Of a stretch of 64,000 nt of DNA, positions 10,325-21,196 are shown in pieces (positions within the stretch are counted from its first letter, which is position 1; every line of letters begins with the position of its first letter). Under the pieces are notes generated by a model. The model saw only the letters and a list, made by a program, of their open reading frames with translations, did not search any database and had not been told where the DNA came from. The translations under genes were made by a program, and so were the position numbers. This stretch comes from Blepharisma japonicum (lineage: Eukaryota; Ciliophora; Heterotrichea; Heterotrichida; Blepharismidae), in NCBI GenBank assembly GCA_949751835.1, contig CATKHK010000029.1, forward strand, positions 372,001-436,000. Direction: 5' to 3'.

Positions 10325-11034
10325 AATTAAATTTTAACATGAGGTCATTATAACTCATAGAAAGTATAAGGATATTTTCTTGAAAATAACTAGATTAGTC
10401 ATTCTATTATAAGATGGTCTATGAGATTATCGATTGCAATTTTTATTCTCTATATTAATGTTAAATTGTAATACAGTAATTCGTTAACTTGAGCAAAAAT
10501 TAAATCCATAGTCTTTTAAAATTAGCCAGTTTCCTATTTGATATTAATTGAAATAAACTAAATGAGATTTCAAGTAATTAACCTCGATTTTCCCATCTTC
10601 AAACTTTTTGCTCATAAGGTTCAAGCCATCCATCCTACTTATTACAGAATATATTTTGAAAAAATAATAATCTCATAAAGGCATTGATATATAAGAAGTA
10701 TATAATTAATTGGTTTAGCGATATTTTGCAAGTCAAATCATTTTTCTAATTTTCTAATGAGTTTTAGAAATAATCCTATAAATATCTTTTGAGATATAAA
10801 TGGATTTCATAGACTAGTTAATTTAAATGTTTATTAGAAGCTATTTTCTGTTGCTCAGTTTAAATTATTTTAAAGACATCAATTGCTGCGTTTTTCTAAA
10901 AATTCTCTCAATCTTTTTTAGATGCTGGTTGAATGCTATTTTTGTTCATATTGATGCAGGGGAATTAATAATAGTGATGGCATTAAATCAAATAGTTATA
11001 ATAATTACTTTCTAAACACAACCCTTTCCAAAAT
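10325..11034. other. AT-rich gene-poor stretch
   Basis: No convincing coding frame. A 62-codon hydrophobic ORF on the plus strand (10827-11015) has no recognisable similarity and is probably chance. Confidence 0.5.
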
Positions 11035-11238
11035 TTAAGACTTCCAGGCAATCCAATTTTCACTTGCTATGATTTCCTGCTTTGATTCATTAGCAATCAT
11101 GCATATAAAACTATGAATTGATTGACAAATATCAATAATTAAATCATGATTTAATTCAAATTTACTCTTTTACTAAGGCACATTTGAAGGTAGCTATAGC
11201 TCTAATTGCTTTTTAGTTGGTGAACATACTTTGAAAAC
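11035..11238 (-). pseudogene. possible decayed coding fragment
   Basis: One minus-strand frame of 68 codons reads like protein (VFKVCSPTKKQLEL, then KSKFELNHDLIIDICQSIHS, then KQEIIASENWIAWKS) but is broken by TAG at 11194-11196 and TAG-TAA at 11170-11175. No Met-initiated version and no intron that would remove the stops was found. The protein family is not recognised. It may be a gene relic, or chance in a low-gene-density stretch. Confidence 0.25.
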
Positions 11239-11514
11239 TAAATATAAAATTAGAAAATATATAATAAATTAAATATTCAATAAATTATTATCAAATTTAT
11301 TTTCAACATAAAATTAGTTGACTATTTGAAATTTTATTGGCATGCATGATTGATTTAAATTTTCTTATAAGCCTGCCAGCACACAGATTTTTGATTAATT
11401 CGGTAAAATTTTTTCCAGCTAAAAGCTATCTAATAATATTAACGGTTCAAATTTATGACTTTTATTTGTAAATGCTAAATTATCAGTGTTCAGCTATAAC
11501 TGAATAAATAAAAA

Positions 11515-14500
11515 ATGTCCAGACCTATAATTCGAAGACAGAGCTCTTCGTTTATTATCGGCTTTCAACAGCTGAAGGACCAAATGGAAATAAAAGACCA
11601 TGAAAAAAGGGTCCTCAAAGAACCTGAAACAAAAGATGATACTAAAAAGCCGGCTGAGAAAGGTAAAGACAAACAAAATGATGCACTCAAAGACTCTGAA
11701 GGATTCAGGGACATGACCGAGCACAAAATTCCACTGGACGATCTGGTGAGGAACCTCGAGACAAGCTTAGAAAAGGGTCTTCAAGATGACATTGCCAGGG
11801 AAAAACTTAAGCAGTATGGTGAAAACAAATTGACCGAAAAAAAAGCTATGCCTTGATACTGTTTATTTTTCAAAGAACTGACTGGCTTCTTTTCTTTGCT
11901 ACTCTGGATAGGGTCTCTTTTATGCTTTATTGCCTATGGTTTGAGTCCATCTGACCCATCCAATATGTACTTAGGCATTGTGCTTGCAGTCGTCGTCTTC
12001 TTGACTGGATGCTTCAGCTTTTATCAAGAATCCCAGTCACTTGCTATTATGGCAGGTTTTAAAGACATGATACCACCGACATGTACAGTGATTCGAGCAG
12101 GTACCACAAAAATTTTTGAGTCAGCAAAGCTAGTGCCAGGAGATATTGTTGTCTTAAAGCAAGGTGCAAGAATCCCAGCAGACGTAAGAGTCATTGAAGC
12201 TAATAACCTCAAAGTTGATAACTCTTCACTTACGGGTGAAAGTGAGCCTCAGACAAGAACACCAAGCTGCACGAATGAGCACAATCCACTTGAGACTGAA
12301 AATTTAGCATTTTTTGGGACGATGTGCAGCTCTGGGGATGGTAAAGGTATGGTTGTTTTTACTGGTGATAACACTATAATGGGGAAAATTGCCAATTTGA
12401 CCTCAGCAACTCATGAAGAAGAAACCACTTTGGGTATTGAAATTGCAAGATTTGTAAAAATGATCAGCACAATTGCGATCTGTTTAGGAATCATTTTCTT
12501 TGTTTTGGGATTCATATATGGCTACTCAGCGATTGTAAATATGGTTAATGCTATTGGAATTATTGTAGCAAACGTTCCTGAGGGACTTCTTGCAACTGTC
12601 ACAGTTGCTCTAACGCTGACTGCAAAAAGAATGGCTGCGAAGAATGTCCTAGTGAAAAATTTAGAAGCAGTTGAAACACTCGGGTCTACCAGCTGCATCT
12701 GCTCAGACAAAACAGGAACTTTAACAGAAAATAAGATGAAAGTTGTGAATATTTGGTATGACGGAACTATCAGGAGTGTTGTAAACTATGAAGAAAAAGA
12801 TACCGTAAAAGACTTGGGATATGAAATAACTGATCCTACTTTCCAGATGCTTCAAAGATGCGCATCTCTGAATAGCAAAGCTGAGTTTTCATTTGAACCA
12901 GATGCGAAATTACTTGAAGACTCTCATGGAAATGCATATCCTAAAGAAAAAGCAGAAGAAATTAAGGAAAAATATATGAAAGATCAACTTGCCTCCTCAG
13001 TTCAAACCTGGAAAACTGTTGGAGGGGATGCTTCAGAAGTTGCCCTCATCAAATTTTTCCACCCAATATTTGAAGTAGAAAAATTCAGAAAAATGTATCC
13101 AGTGATGGTGAGACAAGGGGTTAAGGGAGAAATCCCATTTAATTCAGCAAATAAATATGCTGTAACAATTCACGAACCATGTGATTGGTTTCCTTCTGAT
13201 CGCAAAAATGATTGCATTTTATTCATGAAAGGAGCTCCTGAGCAGCTATGGGAGAGATGCTCCAAGATGATGAAAAACGGAAAGGAAGTTCCTAAAGACG
13301 ACGAATGAAAGCAGAACTTCGCAAAAGCGAATAAGACTTTTGGAAGCCAAGGTCAAAGAGTTTTGGGATTTGCTTATATATGGCTTGAAGAGTCCAAATA
13401 CTCGCCTGATTATGTTTTTAACCCTAATTTGGAAGAAGGGCCAAACTTTCCTCTTAAAGGTTTAACATTTATTGGTCTCACAGCCCTTATGGACCCTCCT
13501 AAAAGGCATGTAAAAGAAGCTGTAATTTCTTGCCATGAAGCTGGTATCAAAGTTATTATGGTCACGGGAGATCAGCCATTAACTGCCGCTGCAATTGCAA
13601 GACAAGTACATATTATTACTGAACCAAAAACAGTCAATGAGCTAGTAGAAGAAGGTTTGGATTGGGATAGTGCTTTCGAAAAGAGTGATGCGATTGTTAT
13701 CCATGGTGACATGCTTACTAAAGCAAATGCAGAAGATGAAGACTTGCCATTCAATGAACAAAGAATTGCTAAGTGGCTCACAAAGCATCAAATTGTTTTC
13801 GCACGTACATCTCCTGCCCAAAAATACATGATTGTAGATGCAAATCAAAAACTCGGCCAAATTGTAGCTGTTACTGGAGACGGTGTGAATGACAGCCCTG
13901 CCATTAAAAAAGCTGACATCGGAATTGCAATGAATATCTCAGGTAGTGATGTTGCTAAAGATGCAGCTGATATGCTTCTAATAGACGATAATTTCGCTTC
14001 TATTGTTGATGGAGTTAAAGAAGGAAGAGTCATTTTCGATAACCTCAAGAAGACAATTGCTTATATTTTGACATCAAATGTTCCTGAGCTAGTTCCTTTC
14101 TTAGCTCTTATTATTTTCCAGATTCCTCTTGCCTTATCAACAGTTCTTATCCTTTGTATTGATTTGGGGACCGATATCATGCCTTCAGTTGCGATGGCAT
14201 ATGAATCAGCTGAGCTTGATATCATGAAAAGAAATCCTAGAAATGCCAAAAAGGATTATCTTGTCACAGGCCAATTATTGTTCTATTCGTACTGCACTAT
14301 GGGTGAGCTCCAAACATGTGCTGGATATATGGCATATTTCACCGTTTTGCACGACTATGGCTTTTCTCCTTCTGTTCTATGGTTCATAGCTTTAAGAGAT
14401 GATGGCACCAAGCCATCTGCCCATGATATTTATGACCCCGACCTTCCACATAAAGGAAACAGTCATGTTGGGGATAGTACTTACGACGGAGAACAGGTTG

Positions 14501-14991
14501 ACTATATTTCTGACTCTGATGGTAAATACGACTTAAGAATATGGTTCTACAAGATACATAAAGATGAGTGGGACGATTGCAGATACCCAGATATGAAATC
14601 AGAAATTTCAAATACATACATCTGCTATACCGCAGAAGCTGTTAAATATGCTCAGTTTGCGTTCTTTATTGCAATAGTTGTGACTCAGTGGGCCAACGTT
14701 TTGAATGTTAAAACAAGGACGCAGTCATTGCTACAACAAGGGATAACGAACAGAGTTCTGATCTTTGCTCTTTGGTTCGAATTAGCTTTGGCTCTGTTTT
14801 TAACGTTCACTCCTCCACTCAATGTTGGATTAGGTACAAGACCTCTTGCATTTTTACATTGGGGGTTCCCAGCTGTCCCATTCTTTGTTATGTTTATCTT
14901 GTTTGATGAGTCAAGGAAAGCGATAATAAGATATACGAGAGCGAAGAACCCAAAGAGAAGAGGGTGGGTAGACAGAAATACCTATTATTAA
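11515..14991 (+). CDS. P-type ATPase, Na+,K+/H+,K+-ATPase alpha-subunit family (type IIC)
   Basis: 1158 aa, continuous when TGA at 11854 and 13306 are read as Trp. It shows the IIC hallmarks: MTEHKIPLDDL near the N terminus, TGES, phosphorylation site CSDKTGTLT (Asp near residue 398), VGGDASEVALIKF, MVTGDQ, TGDGVNDSPAIKKADIGIAM and the C terminus RGWVDRNTYY. Cation-site residues in M4 (VPEGLL), M5 (NVPE) and M6 (CIDLGTD) are kept. M5 has Ser (LTSN) as in Na,K-pumps, not the Lys of gastric H,K-pumps. In M8 the motif is QWAN instead of QWAD (Asn near 1061). It is a plasma or endomembrane cation pump; no beta subunit is seen nearby. The N terminus carries a ~60-residue charged extension. Confidence 0.95.
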
Positions 14992-15345
14992 GGTTTATCA
15001 ATAAGTTTTATGGTAATTAGTCCATTTAAGGGTAAAATAAATATATTATAAAAACCATCATATCAATCCTTCTCTTATGCTCAACATCTCGCATTTCTTT
15101 AGTTTATGTCTAATAATTTGCTTATCGCAGAAAGCTTTACTGTTAATTGGTAAAAATTTAGAATAAGGGATTATTCATGAAAAATTTCAGGCTAATAATC
15201 AAAGCTTCTTATGTAAAGATTTAAAAATAAATTATTATTTTTCCATAAAATATCCAATCTAACGCATTATCAAGATACTGACACTAAAGAAATAGTATCA
15301 GTACCAGAATACAGAATATTTTCAGATCCCAAGCAAATTAAATTG
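14992..15345. other. intergenic region / possible upstream exon of next gene
   Basis: The frame of the next gene stays open upstream from 15346 to 15217 and reads protein-like from about 15266 (HYQDTDTKEIVSVPEYRIFS). There is no ATG in it, so an upstream exon is possible. No 15/16-nt intron connecting it was identified. Confidence 0.35.
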
Positions 15346-16068
15346 ATGACTAAGTCTTCAACTAAAATTCAAAGTCCTCCTACTCCATCAACCCCAGATC
15401 AAGAAAACTCTCAAATTCGTAAATCAACTGAATATACACGGACCGTAACTTACCCAGAATTCTCTTCCCCAATGGATAATCCAAGAATGGAATTCAGAAG
15501 AGACTCAACTTTAAGCTTAATTACTGAGCCATCACCTAAAAAGACATTTAAAAGCTTAAACGTAAACAAGCACTTTATGGAGCTCGTAGCAAAAACAAGC
15601 CTCCGAATGAAAAGGAGATTTAAATCAATCGATAACACTGATGAAGAAGTCAAGGAAGAAAAATGCAGGATTTCTCAGCTGATTTTAAATTATTTTGACA
15701 AAGAGCTATATTTAAAGGGAAGAGGACACGAACGTAAGAGAAGTGTTCTTTCAGGATCAACAAGTTTTTATTCTATACAGCAATCTCAGATTAATAACTC
15801 AAGGGTGCAACCTCAAAATGTTGTTGAAAACAAATCAGTTACATTGACAACTGAAACTTTGCCAACTCCAAAATCTCAAAAAAGGAAATCTATTATCATC
15901 CAAAAATTAAAAAAAATGAAAACAACACAAGATTTAAATAAATTTAAAATCAAAACTAGAGTAATGAAAACGAGACAGCCGCATCCTCTTTTAAAGCAGG
16001 ATAGTATCGGTATTAGCCATCGATATACAAGGACCTGTGGAATCAATATTAATTTAATGAACAAATAA
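15346..16068 (+). CDS. hypothetical basic Ser/Thr-rich protein
   Basis: 240 aa from the ATG at 15346. Low-complexity N terminus rich in Ser, Thr and Pro (PPTPSTP), a central segment (LNVNKHFMELVAKTSLRMKRR) that could be helical, and a strongly basic C-terminal region (KRKSIIIQKLKKMKTT). There is no recognised domain, signal peptide or membrane segment. The true start may lie further upstream because the frame remains open. Its stop is 36 bases from the next start on the same strand. Confidence 0.55.
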   Translation: MTKSSTKIQSPPTPSTPDQENSQIRKSTEYTRTVTYPEFSSPMDNPRMEFRRDSTLSLITEPSPKKTFKSLNVNKHFMELVAKTSLRMKRRFKSIDNTDEEVKEEKCRISQLILNYFDKELYLKGRGHERKRSVLSGSTSFYSIQQSQINNSRVQPQNVVENKSVTLTTETLPTPKSQKRKSIIIQKLKKMKTTQDLNKFKIKTRVMKTRQPHPLLKQDSIGISHRYTRTCGININLMNK

Positions 16069-16104
16069 TATTTATTATAAATTTTCAACCTCTTTTAAAT
16101 TGCA

Positions 16105-17844
16105 ATGTCAATTTTCAGCAGCAGAAGCACAGCGCAATCATCAAAGCTAAGACCACATGAAGCCATAATGCTTTCAACAGCACCAATTTCAGAGCAAGTA
16201 TTATCTGCTAAATCAAGCTCTCTGAAGCAGTTAAAGAGACCACAAACAGCGAAGTCGAGAATTTTCAGTGCCCAGTCAACTTCCCAAATCGACCTTAATA
16301 ATATAAGTCTTTCAAAGCTCCGGCCAAATATAATCGATATAGAAAAAGAGACGCTCTACGATAGCAATTTAGCTCTTAAAGTCAAATATAACTCTGTTCA
16401 TGATGAAAATACAAGACTAAAAACAAAACTGGCCAACGTAGAAAAGGAATTATCAAGTAGAGATATATTAATAAGAGGAAACCCAAGCCCAGAAGCAAGA
16501 AAAATTTCCTTTATTTCTAATTTGAAAGATTCAATTTGCAAATTGAAGGAAGAGTTGAAACTGAAAAGCAAAGAACTGAGCGAGATTAAACATAGCATTA
16601 AATATACAAAAATTGCTGAGCTTGAAGCTGAGGTTCAGACTTATTCGCAAGAATGCATAAGATTAAGACAAGCAATTAATGAAAAATATCAAATTGAACT
16701 TCCAGCTGCCGAAATTAGACCTATTGATCCAAGTTGCGAAGGTTTAAAAAAGGAAAATGAATGCATGATGGAAATAATTGAAAAATTAAGAAATTATAAT
16801 AATACACTGAAAGACAAAATTAAGACAATGAAAGGAATTGACAAAAGAACTAAACTTCAAGAATTTGATGGAATAAGAGAAGAAGTGATTAGTTTAAAAC
16901 TTCAGCTGGAAAATCTGCAGAGGGACTATAACTCAAAAGAAAATGAGCACAAAAATGAAATGGAAGGTAAAGACAAAGGCATCGATGAACTTTTAGAAAA
17001 AATAAAAGCAGAAGAAAAGAAATATAAAGAATTAGTTGATATAAATGGAGAATTGAAGAAAAAAATGCAAAAAATCGTCCAGGAAGCTCATATCATCGCA
17101 AAAGCTAACTTGAAAAACCCTCCAAAGCTATTTTTAGCTGTGAATGAAGTTATAATAAAATCAAAACTTCGAGTTCCGCAGTTTCTTGCAAAAATTGATA
17201 AGCATTTAACCGGCTTCCTTAATTTTGAAGAATTTATGGCTGCTCTTCGAACATTTCATTGTTATGTATCTTTAGAAATGATTGAAGGAGTTTCAGCAAT
17301 GATTGTTACGAAATCAAATCAAATCTCATTGGAGTTATTTGAACAATGGTTTGTTAAATATACATACCCACATGTTAGTAAATCAAAAGAAGAAGAATTC
17401 CTTAAATATGCTCATCTTAGAATGTCTAAGCTTCTGAGCATTGAAATTCTACCTTCAAAAATAAAATCTGGTTCTGACTCAGAAGAAAGTGACTCTATCA
17501 TTAGAGAGCCAGCTAACCCTACGCCAAGCCTTAAGGGAAGCTCTGACAGGCGAGAAGTCAAAAATACTTATGATAAAGAGATGGATTACAGGTATAATGA
17601 AAGCAAAAGACCTTCAAGTCGAGCTTTAGACAGCGAGCCAAAGAGATATGGAGAAAAAAGAGATATAGCAGAAGTTATACAAGATGAAGAGTTTAATTCC
17701 TTAGAAATTTTTAACCCAGGTGAAATGACTGAAAAAACGAGAACGAAACTAAATGAACAATTAAAAATACCATCTTATAGCCAGCTGAAAGATGAAGGAA
17801 GCTCAAGATGGAGTGCATCTTCTGATGTCAAGAAAATTAGATAA
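16105..17844 (+). CDS. coiled-coil protein with a C-terminal EF-hand-like region
   Basis: 579 aa. A basic N-terminal ~75 residues precede long heptad-rich coiled coil (about 85-330). Around 345-430 there is a helical segment with an EF-hand-like loop (AKIDKHLTGFLNFEEFMAAL), which keeps the Gly and the Glu/Phe pattern but not a full set of Ca2+ ligands. The C terminus is charged and disordered. The make-up resembles ciliary or cytoskeletal coiled-coil proteins. No specific orthologue is recognised. Stop TAA. Confidence 0.65.
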   Translation: MSIFSSRSTAQSSKLRPHEAIMLSTAPISEQVLSAKSSSLKQLKRPQTAKSRIFSAQSTSQIDLNNISLSKLRPNIIDIEKETLYDSNLALKVKYNSVHDENTRLKTKLANVEKELSSRDILIRGNPSPEARKISFISNLKDSICKLKEELKLKSKELSEIKHSIKYTKIAELEAEVQTYSQECIRLRQAINEKYQIELPAAEIRPIDPSCEGLKKENECMMEIIEKLRNYNNTLKDKIKTMKGIDKRTKLQEFDGIREEVISLKLQLENLQRDYNSKENEHKNEMEGKDKGIDELLEKIKAEEKKYKELVDINGELKKKMQKIVQEAHIIAKANLKNPPKLFLAVNEVIIKSKLRVPQFLAKIDKHLTGFLNFEEFMAALRTFHCYVSLEMIEGVSAMIVTKSNQISLELFEQWFVKYTYPHVSKSKEEEFLKYAHLRMSKLLSIEILPSKIKSGSDSEESDSIIREPANPTPSLKGSSDRREVKNTYDKEMDYRYNESKRPSSRALDSEPKRYGEKRDIAEVIQDEEFNSLEIFNPGEMTEKTRTKLNEQLKIPSYSQLKDEGSSRWSASSDVKKIR

Positions 17845-18000
17845 ATATTATTAATAGTAAATTTATACAATTAATTTAATTACAACTTGATTAATTGGTT
17901 TTATTAAAATTAAGTAATTATTATCTATAATTTTTTTAGAGATACTCTAACTATTAATATAAAATCCATTTAGATTGTTTCATGATATTAGTCAAAAACT

Positions 18001-18609
18001 ATGGGAGGATATATTAGTTTTCCATTTCGAAAAGATTCAAGCTCAAGAGTAGGAGAGAGCGATAAAGCAATTGCAAGTCTCAAACTAATGAGAGATGAAA
18101 TTAGAAGATTTCGGAATAAACTACAAAATCAAAGTGACACAGCAAAAGAATTTGTTCAGCACTGTATAAGAAATAAAAATAAAAGATTAGCTTTGCTTAA
18201 TTTAAGAAGACAGAAATATATAGAAAAAGGCTTAAAGCAAGCTGAAAACAGCTTATTTAATGTTGAACAGATCATATCAGGCATAGAGAGTTCTCAGATT
18301 CAAGCTGAAGTGTATAGATCTTTAAAAAGCGGGAATGATTTATTGAAAAAGTTTCGAAATGAAATTTGCATAAGTGAAGTGGAGAAGCTATTGGAAGAAA
18401 CTGAAGATGCAATTATATATCAATCAAGGATAAGCGATGCATTATCATCTCAAGGCATTCTTGAGAAGGATAAAGATCTATTAGATGAACTAGAAAATTT
18501 AAGTTGCGAGAAAGGAGTTTCAGATGAGCTACCTATTGTAAGAAGTATAAAAAGAAATGAAGAAGAGATATCTCCCCCTTCTAAAAAAATATGTTTAACT
18601 AGCTGCTAA
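18001..18609 (+). CDS. CHMP6: ESCRT-III subunit CHMP6/Vps20
   Basis: 202 aa. It starts MGG, giving a myristoylation glycine as in CHMP6. The Snf7 fold follows: SDKAIASLKLMRDEIRRF, the basic LRRQKYIEKGLKQAENSL helix, GIESSQIQAEVYRSLKSGN and EVEKLLEETEDAIIYQ (equivalent to IEEVERILDETQEAVEYQ of CHMP6). Vps20/CHMP6 nucleates Snf7 filaments downstream of ESCRT-II in multivesicular body formation and membrane scission. The extreme C terminus (SPPSKKICLTSC) is Ser/Lys/Cys-rich and lineage-specific. Confidence 0.9.
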   Translation: MGGYISFPFRKDSSSRVGESDKAIASLKLMRDEIRRFRNKLQNQSDTAKEFVQHCIRNKNKRLALLNLRRQKYIEKGLKQAENSLFNVEQIISGIESSQIQAEVYRSLKSGNDLLKKFRNEICISEVEKLLEETEDAIIYQSRISDALSSQGILEKDKDLLDELENLSCEKGVSDELPIVRSIKRNEEEISPPSKKICLTSC

Positions 18610-18719
18610 TATTCAGAAAATGGCCTTAAGACATGTCATATTATTTTGTATAAAGTTAACCAAGTTTGTTATCACTTAAGTTTCAAATCGATATTGTTTT
18701 TGCTAATGCAATAAATAAA

Positions 18720-19458
18720 TTAAATTAAAGTTTTAGTTGCTTTCAATCGATTGATTTCTTGAATTTGGTAATTATGGAGATCTTTTTTAATATTATGGTA
18801 CTTCTGCAGTAAAGTTTCTAACTCAAAAATTCTGCTCTTATTAAGCTCATCTTCAGTACATCTTAGTCTAGTTCTTAATGCTTGCAGCTCAATTGCCTGC
18901 TTATTTTCCAAATGAGTGATATGCTGCTTTATTTTTCTTTTTCTTTCTTTTTCCCAATTTTCATTTTCCCTCATCATTAGCATTGATATTCTTTGCTGCA
19001 CACTATGAGCTTCACCATAAGATTTTTGTTTGACAAGCCCTTCTTCAATTTTAATCATATTTAATAGCTCACTTGAATATTTTGGCTTCAAAGGAATCGA
19101 GCTTTCGAGCTTTGCATCTTCTTGAACTTTATCTCTTTCATGCTTGCTCATCATTGAGTTTATTTCTTGATCTGCATAGTCCCTTTGCTCTTTTATTCTG
19201 GCTTCCCATGCATTGTTAATGTTTTGGAATTCCATCAAATGGTTATCTTCAATTTCCATTTGTTCAGCTTCGTGGTTTGTTTTGGTGTTCTGGATTCGGC
19301 TTGCACTTTCATTATTGGTAAGCCTAATCATTTGTTGCTTTAATTGCTCCGCTTCTGCGAATTTAAATGCTTGCTCACATTCTCTAATTTGGGTTTGGAG
19401 ATTTTCCCTGAATTATTCATTACAAGTTCTCTTGGAAGCTGTGACTATCTTGGCTCAT
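18720..19458 (-). CDS. coiled-coil protein of unknown function
   Basis: 240 aa after removing a 16-nt intron (19408-19423); the spliced length is a multiple of three and the first exon gives MSQDSHSFQEN. It is almost entirely charged helix. It contains an N-terminal UVR-like segment (CEQAFKFAEAEQLKQQM) and a second similar one (EGLVKQKSYGEAHSVQQRI). Such paired helices occur in cytoskeletal proteins. No family is recognised. Confidence 0.65.
19408..19423 (-). other. 16-nt intron
   Basis: GTAATGAATAATTCAG; removal eliminates an in-frame TAA and joins ...QEN-L-ENLQTQ. Confidence 0.8.
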
Positions 19459-19808
19459 ATTTATGAATAACTGTAAAAGTACAATTAATTTAATAGAAAT
19501 TTAAGAGTGGTATAACAAAAATTTTAAATTTGTATATGATGATCAAGCTAAGAGCAGATATTCTGCATAAAATAAATAGGATCTTCAGTTGTATACAATT
19601 GTAAAGAATGAGAAATTAAAGATTAATGATTTTGCTTACTTTAAATATTCAAGTTAATTTAATTATTATTAAATATTTAAACATATTAAATATCAATAAA
19701 TATAGTATTGATTAACAAATAATTATTTCTATTTTTAATAAGCAAAGAAATTCTGATTCAAGTGAATTATTTACAAATTTATAAATAATAAAATTATTTA
19801 AAATATTC
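19459..19808. other. AT-rich intergenic stretch
   Basis: About 350 bases; nothing recognised on either strand. Confidence 0.5.
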
Positions 19809-20849
19809 CTACCTTTCCACACCATTCTTTTTTGGTTTTCGTTCAAGATTTCGAGCTCATTGGATAATTTTTTCATGGTTTGAAATTCCATATTTTCTTG
19901 CAACTATTTGGGATGATTTATTAAGATAATATTCATAAAGCACCATTCTAATAAATTCCCTATCATAGCCTCCATCATCTTCTATATATTCGTCATCGCT
20001 AAATTCCTCATTATTATTCAAATGATCTATCCAATGATGAACTCTATGACGAATAAAGCCAATTGTGTCTATTATTGTATTTCTAGACATATTTTCCTTT
20101 ATAGCTGCTTCAATAAACCGCTTTTTCTCTTTTGGAGATTTTATTACTACTGCAAGAGGGAATGCGTTTAGCATAAGACTAGCAATTGTTCTCGAAGTCG
20201 ATATTTCTTTGCTTATTTCTTTTAAAGAAAGCCCTTCATCTGCTAATTTTCGAGCTCTTTTCTTCATCTCTTTATATTGCTCAGCTTTCTCTTGGGAGAC
20301 TTGAGACCAATCTCCTATAATATGTACGTGCTCTACTGGAATGCTAAATAATTTACCAATTTTCTTTGCCTTGATTCCAATTGAATAAAGATTGCGGATC
20401 ATTTCTTTGTATTTTTCAGCTCGCCCTCGGTATTCATCAAGTAGTGGAAAATCCATTTTGCTTTTTTTTCTTTGTCTTTTTGCAGGAGCTGGTGGGATTA
20501 CTAAAGCTTCTTCTACAATCACTCCGTCTTGATGGATGCTTTTATTAATGATTTCTTCGCTATTAATATTCTTTTCATTTTTTTTATTTTTATTCCCTTC
20601 ATACTTATTTAAAATATCAGAATTTGAGAGGATGCTTGAATTTTGGTAGAGATATGGGATTTCATGATTTTCAATTTTATTTGAGGAATTATTGTGTGAG
20701 AGAGATTCTAGTTTTTGGTGTAGATATGTAATTGAATTGGACTCAAGATCCTTGAAGAGAGAGTTTACGCGTGCTTGGGCATCCTCTTGAAGTTTTATTA
20801 CTGATGTATAAAAACCAATTAATGAGCTTCGGATAAGTTTTTTTGACAT
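19809..20849 (-). CDS. protein with repeated helix-turn-helix-like segments
   Basis: 346 aa, with one TGA (Trp) at 19857-19859 and TAG stop. The N-terminal 130 residues are low-complexity (Asn/Glu/Ser) and end in a basic patch (PAKRQRKKSK), a likely nuclear localisation signal. The rest holds four segments of similar pattern: IRNLYSIGIKAKKIGKLFSI, KLADEGLSLKEISKEISTSR, AAIKENMSRNTIIDTIGFIR and YEYYLNKSSQIVARKYGISN. Each looks like an HTH unit (helix, 'sxxxIaxxxgis' turn, helix). This suggests a DNA-binding protein, perhaps derived from a transposase-like HTH module. No catalytic domain is seen. Confidence 0.55.
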
Positions 20850-21196
20850 AATTTTTATAATATGCCATAAAAATAAATTTAGGGGCTCTTTAAAAATTGC
20901 ACTATTTTGGATTTAGTGGAATAAATTTATTGAAGTTTTGGGATTAATTGTTGGCTAAATCATTTTTATTATGATGAGCTAGATTTTTGCCATCAATAAG
21001 TATTAATTTGTGTGCACAAACAGATTTAAAACTGAATATAAAATTTATAAAAAAAGAAATGATTTGGCTCACATTTGCTAATATCATTATTTTCTGCGTA
21101 TGGGCAAAACTTAAATACCTAAGTTATGCAAATGAATCCCTATTTCAGGATAAATATATATTTTCTCATTTAAGTTTTAAAAAATGCATATATATA
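20850..21196. other. intergenic region and possible 5' end of the next gene
   Basis: The next gene's frame is open back to 20987, with an alternative ATG at 21059 that would add a hydrophobic segment (MIWLTFANIIIFCVWA). No other feature recognised. Confidence 0.4.

Noticed and set aside
10827-11015. 62-codon hydrophobic ORF
   Set aside because: No start context, family pattern or neighbouring support; expected by chance in AT-rich DNA.
11854-13308. In-frame TGA codons as nonsense mutations (ATPase as a pseudogene)
   Set aside because: Both fall at positions suited to Trp and the same pattern recurs in nearly all genes, so it is code reassignment.
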